A stretch of 5,866 nucleotides of DNA from Caldilineaceae bacterium (GTDB taxonomy: Bacteria; Chloroflexota; Anaerolineae; Caldilineales; Caldilineaceae). This document shows, one piece after another, positions 5,833-5,866 of this stretch. The notes under the pieces were generated by a model. It did not search any database and was not told where the DNA came from. It saw only the letters and a program-made list of their open reading frames with translations. The stretch lies in the NCBI GenBank assembly GCA_012032975.1, contig JAAUPU010000225.1, forward strand, positions 1 to 5,866. The letters are read 5' to 3'. Position numbers and translations under genes: made by a program. Each line of letters begins with the position of its first letter. Position 1 is the first letter of the stretch.

Positions 5833-5866
5833 ATTCCGGTGAACCACTTTTCTTCTCGACGACGCG
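5831..5866 (-). CDS. Possible C-terminal end of a minus-strand gene (partial)
   Basis: Reading inward from the right edge on the minus strand gives RVVEKKSGSPE and then TAA (5831-5833). The stop is immediately followed by the terminator hairpin, an arrangement expected at the end of a convergent gene. Eleven residues are too few to name a family and the open frame could be chance. Confidence 0.25.
   Translation of the reverse strand, partial: RVVEKKSGSPE

Overview
The window looks like chromosomal DNA from a GC-rich bacterium. Two lipoproteins here combine a clear lipobox, a low-complexity Ala/Pro/Glu or Ser/Thr/Ala linker and a periplasmic-type domain. That style is common in Chloroflexota (Anaerolineae/Caldilineae-like lineages), so I favour that phylum, but this is inference from style and not from a marker gene.

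Layout. A small MOSC-domain protein lies on the minus strand at the left edge (13-456). A divergent intergenic region of about 540 bp follows. It holds a good sigma-70-type promoter (647-675) with a perfect 8-bp tandem repeat just upstream. The main unit is a plus-strand operon: a family-5 (peptide/nickel/oligosaccharide type) ABC solute-binding lipoprotein (994-2817, TTG start), a perfect 14-bp intercistronic stem-loop, a DppB/OppB-type permease (2929-3900), a DppC/OppC-type permease (3900-4806, one-base overlap with the previous gene), and a small c-type cytochrome lipoprotein (4813-5349) six bases after it. The binding protein would capture a peptide-like ligand outside the membrane and hand it to the two-permease channel. 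No ATPase gene is present in the window, so the energising subunits must be encoded elsewhere or be shared. The cytochrome is an unexpected last member of the cluster.

Reading-frame damage. The second permease has a one-base insertion in a run of five A's, exactly at the start of its EAA coupling motif. The binding protein has about 17 residues out of frame near its C terminus, bounded by one apparent insertion and one apparent deletion. All of these sit in or beside short homopolymers, so sequencing or assembly error is the leading explanation, but true mutation is not excluded.

Right end (5350-5866). No convincing gene is visible here. It holds an imperfect inverted repeat built on CACGAAG units, and then a compact unit that looks like a small RNA gene: a -35/extended -10 promoter (5664-5692), a transcript beginning at the base of a perfect 11-bp stem, and a T-run directly after the stem. 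A second, very strong terminator hairpin (5798-5832) follows. The last 36 bases may be the C-terminal end of a minus-strand gene running into the window. The small RNA matches no family I recognise and is the best candidate for something undescribed.
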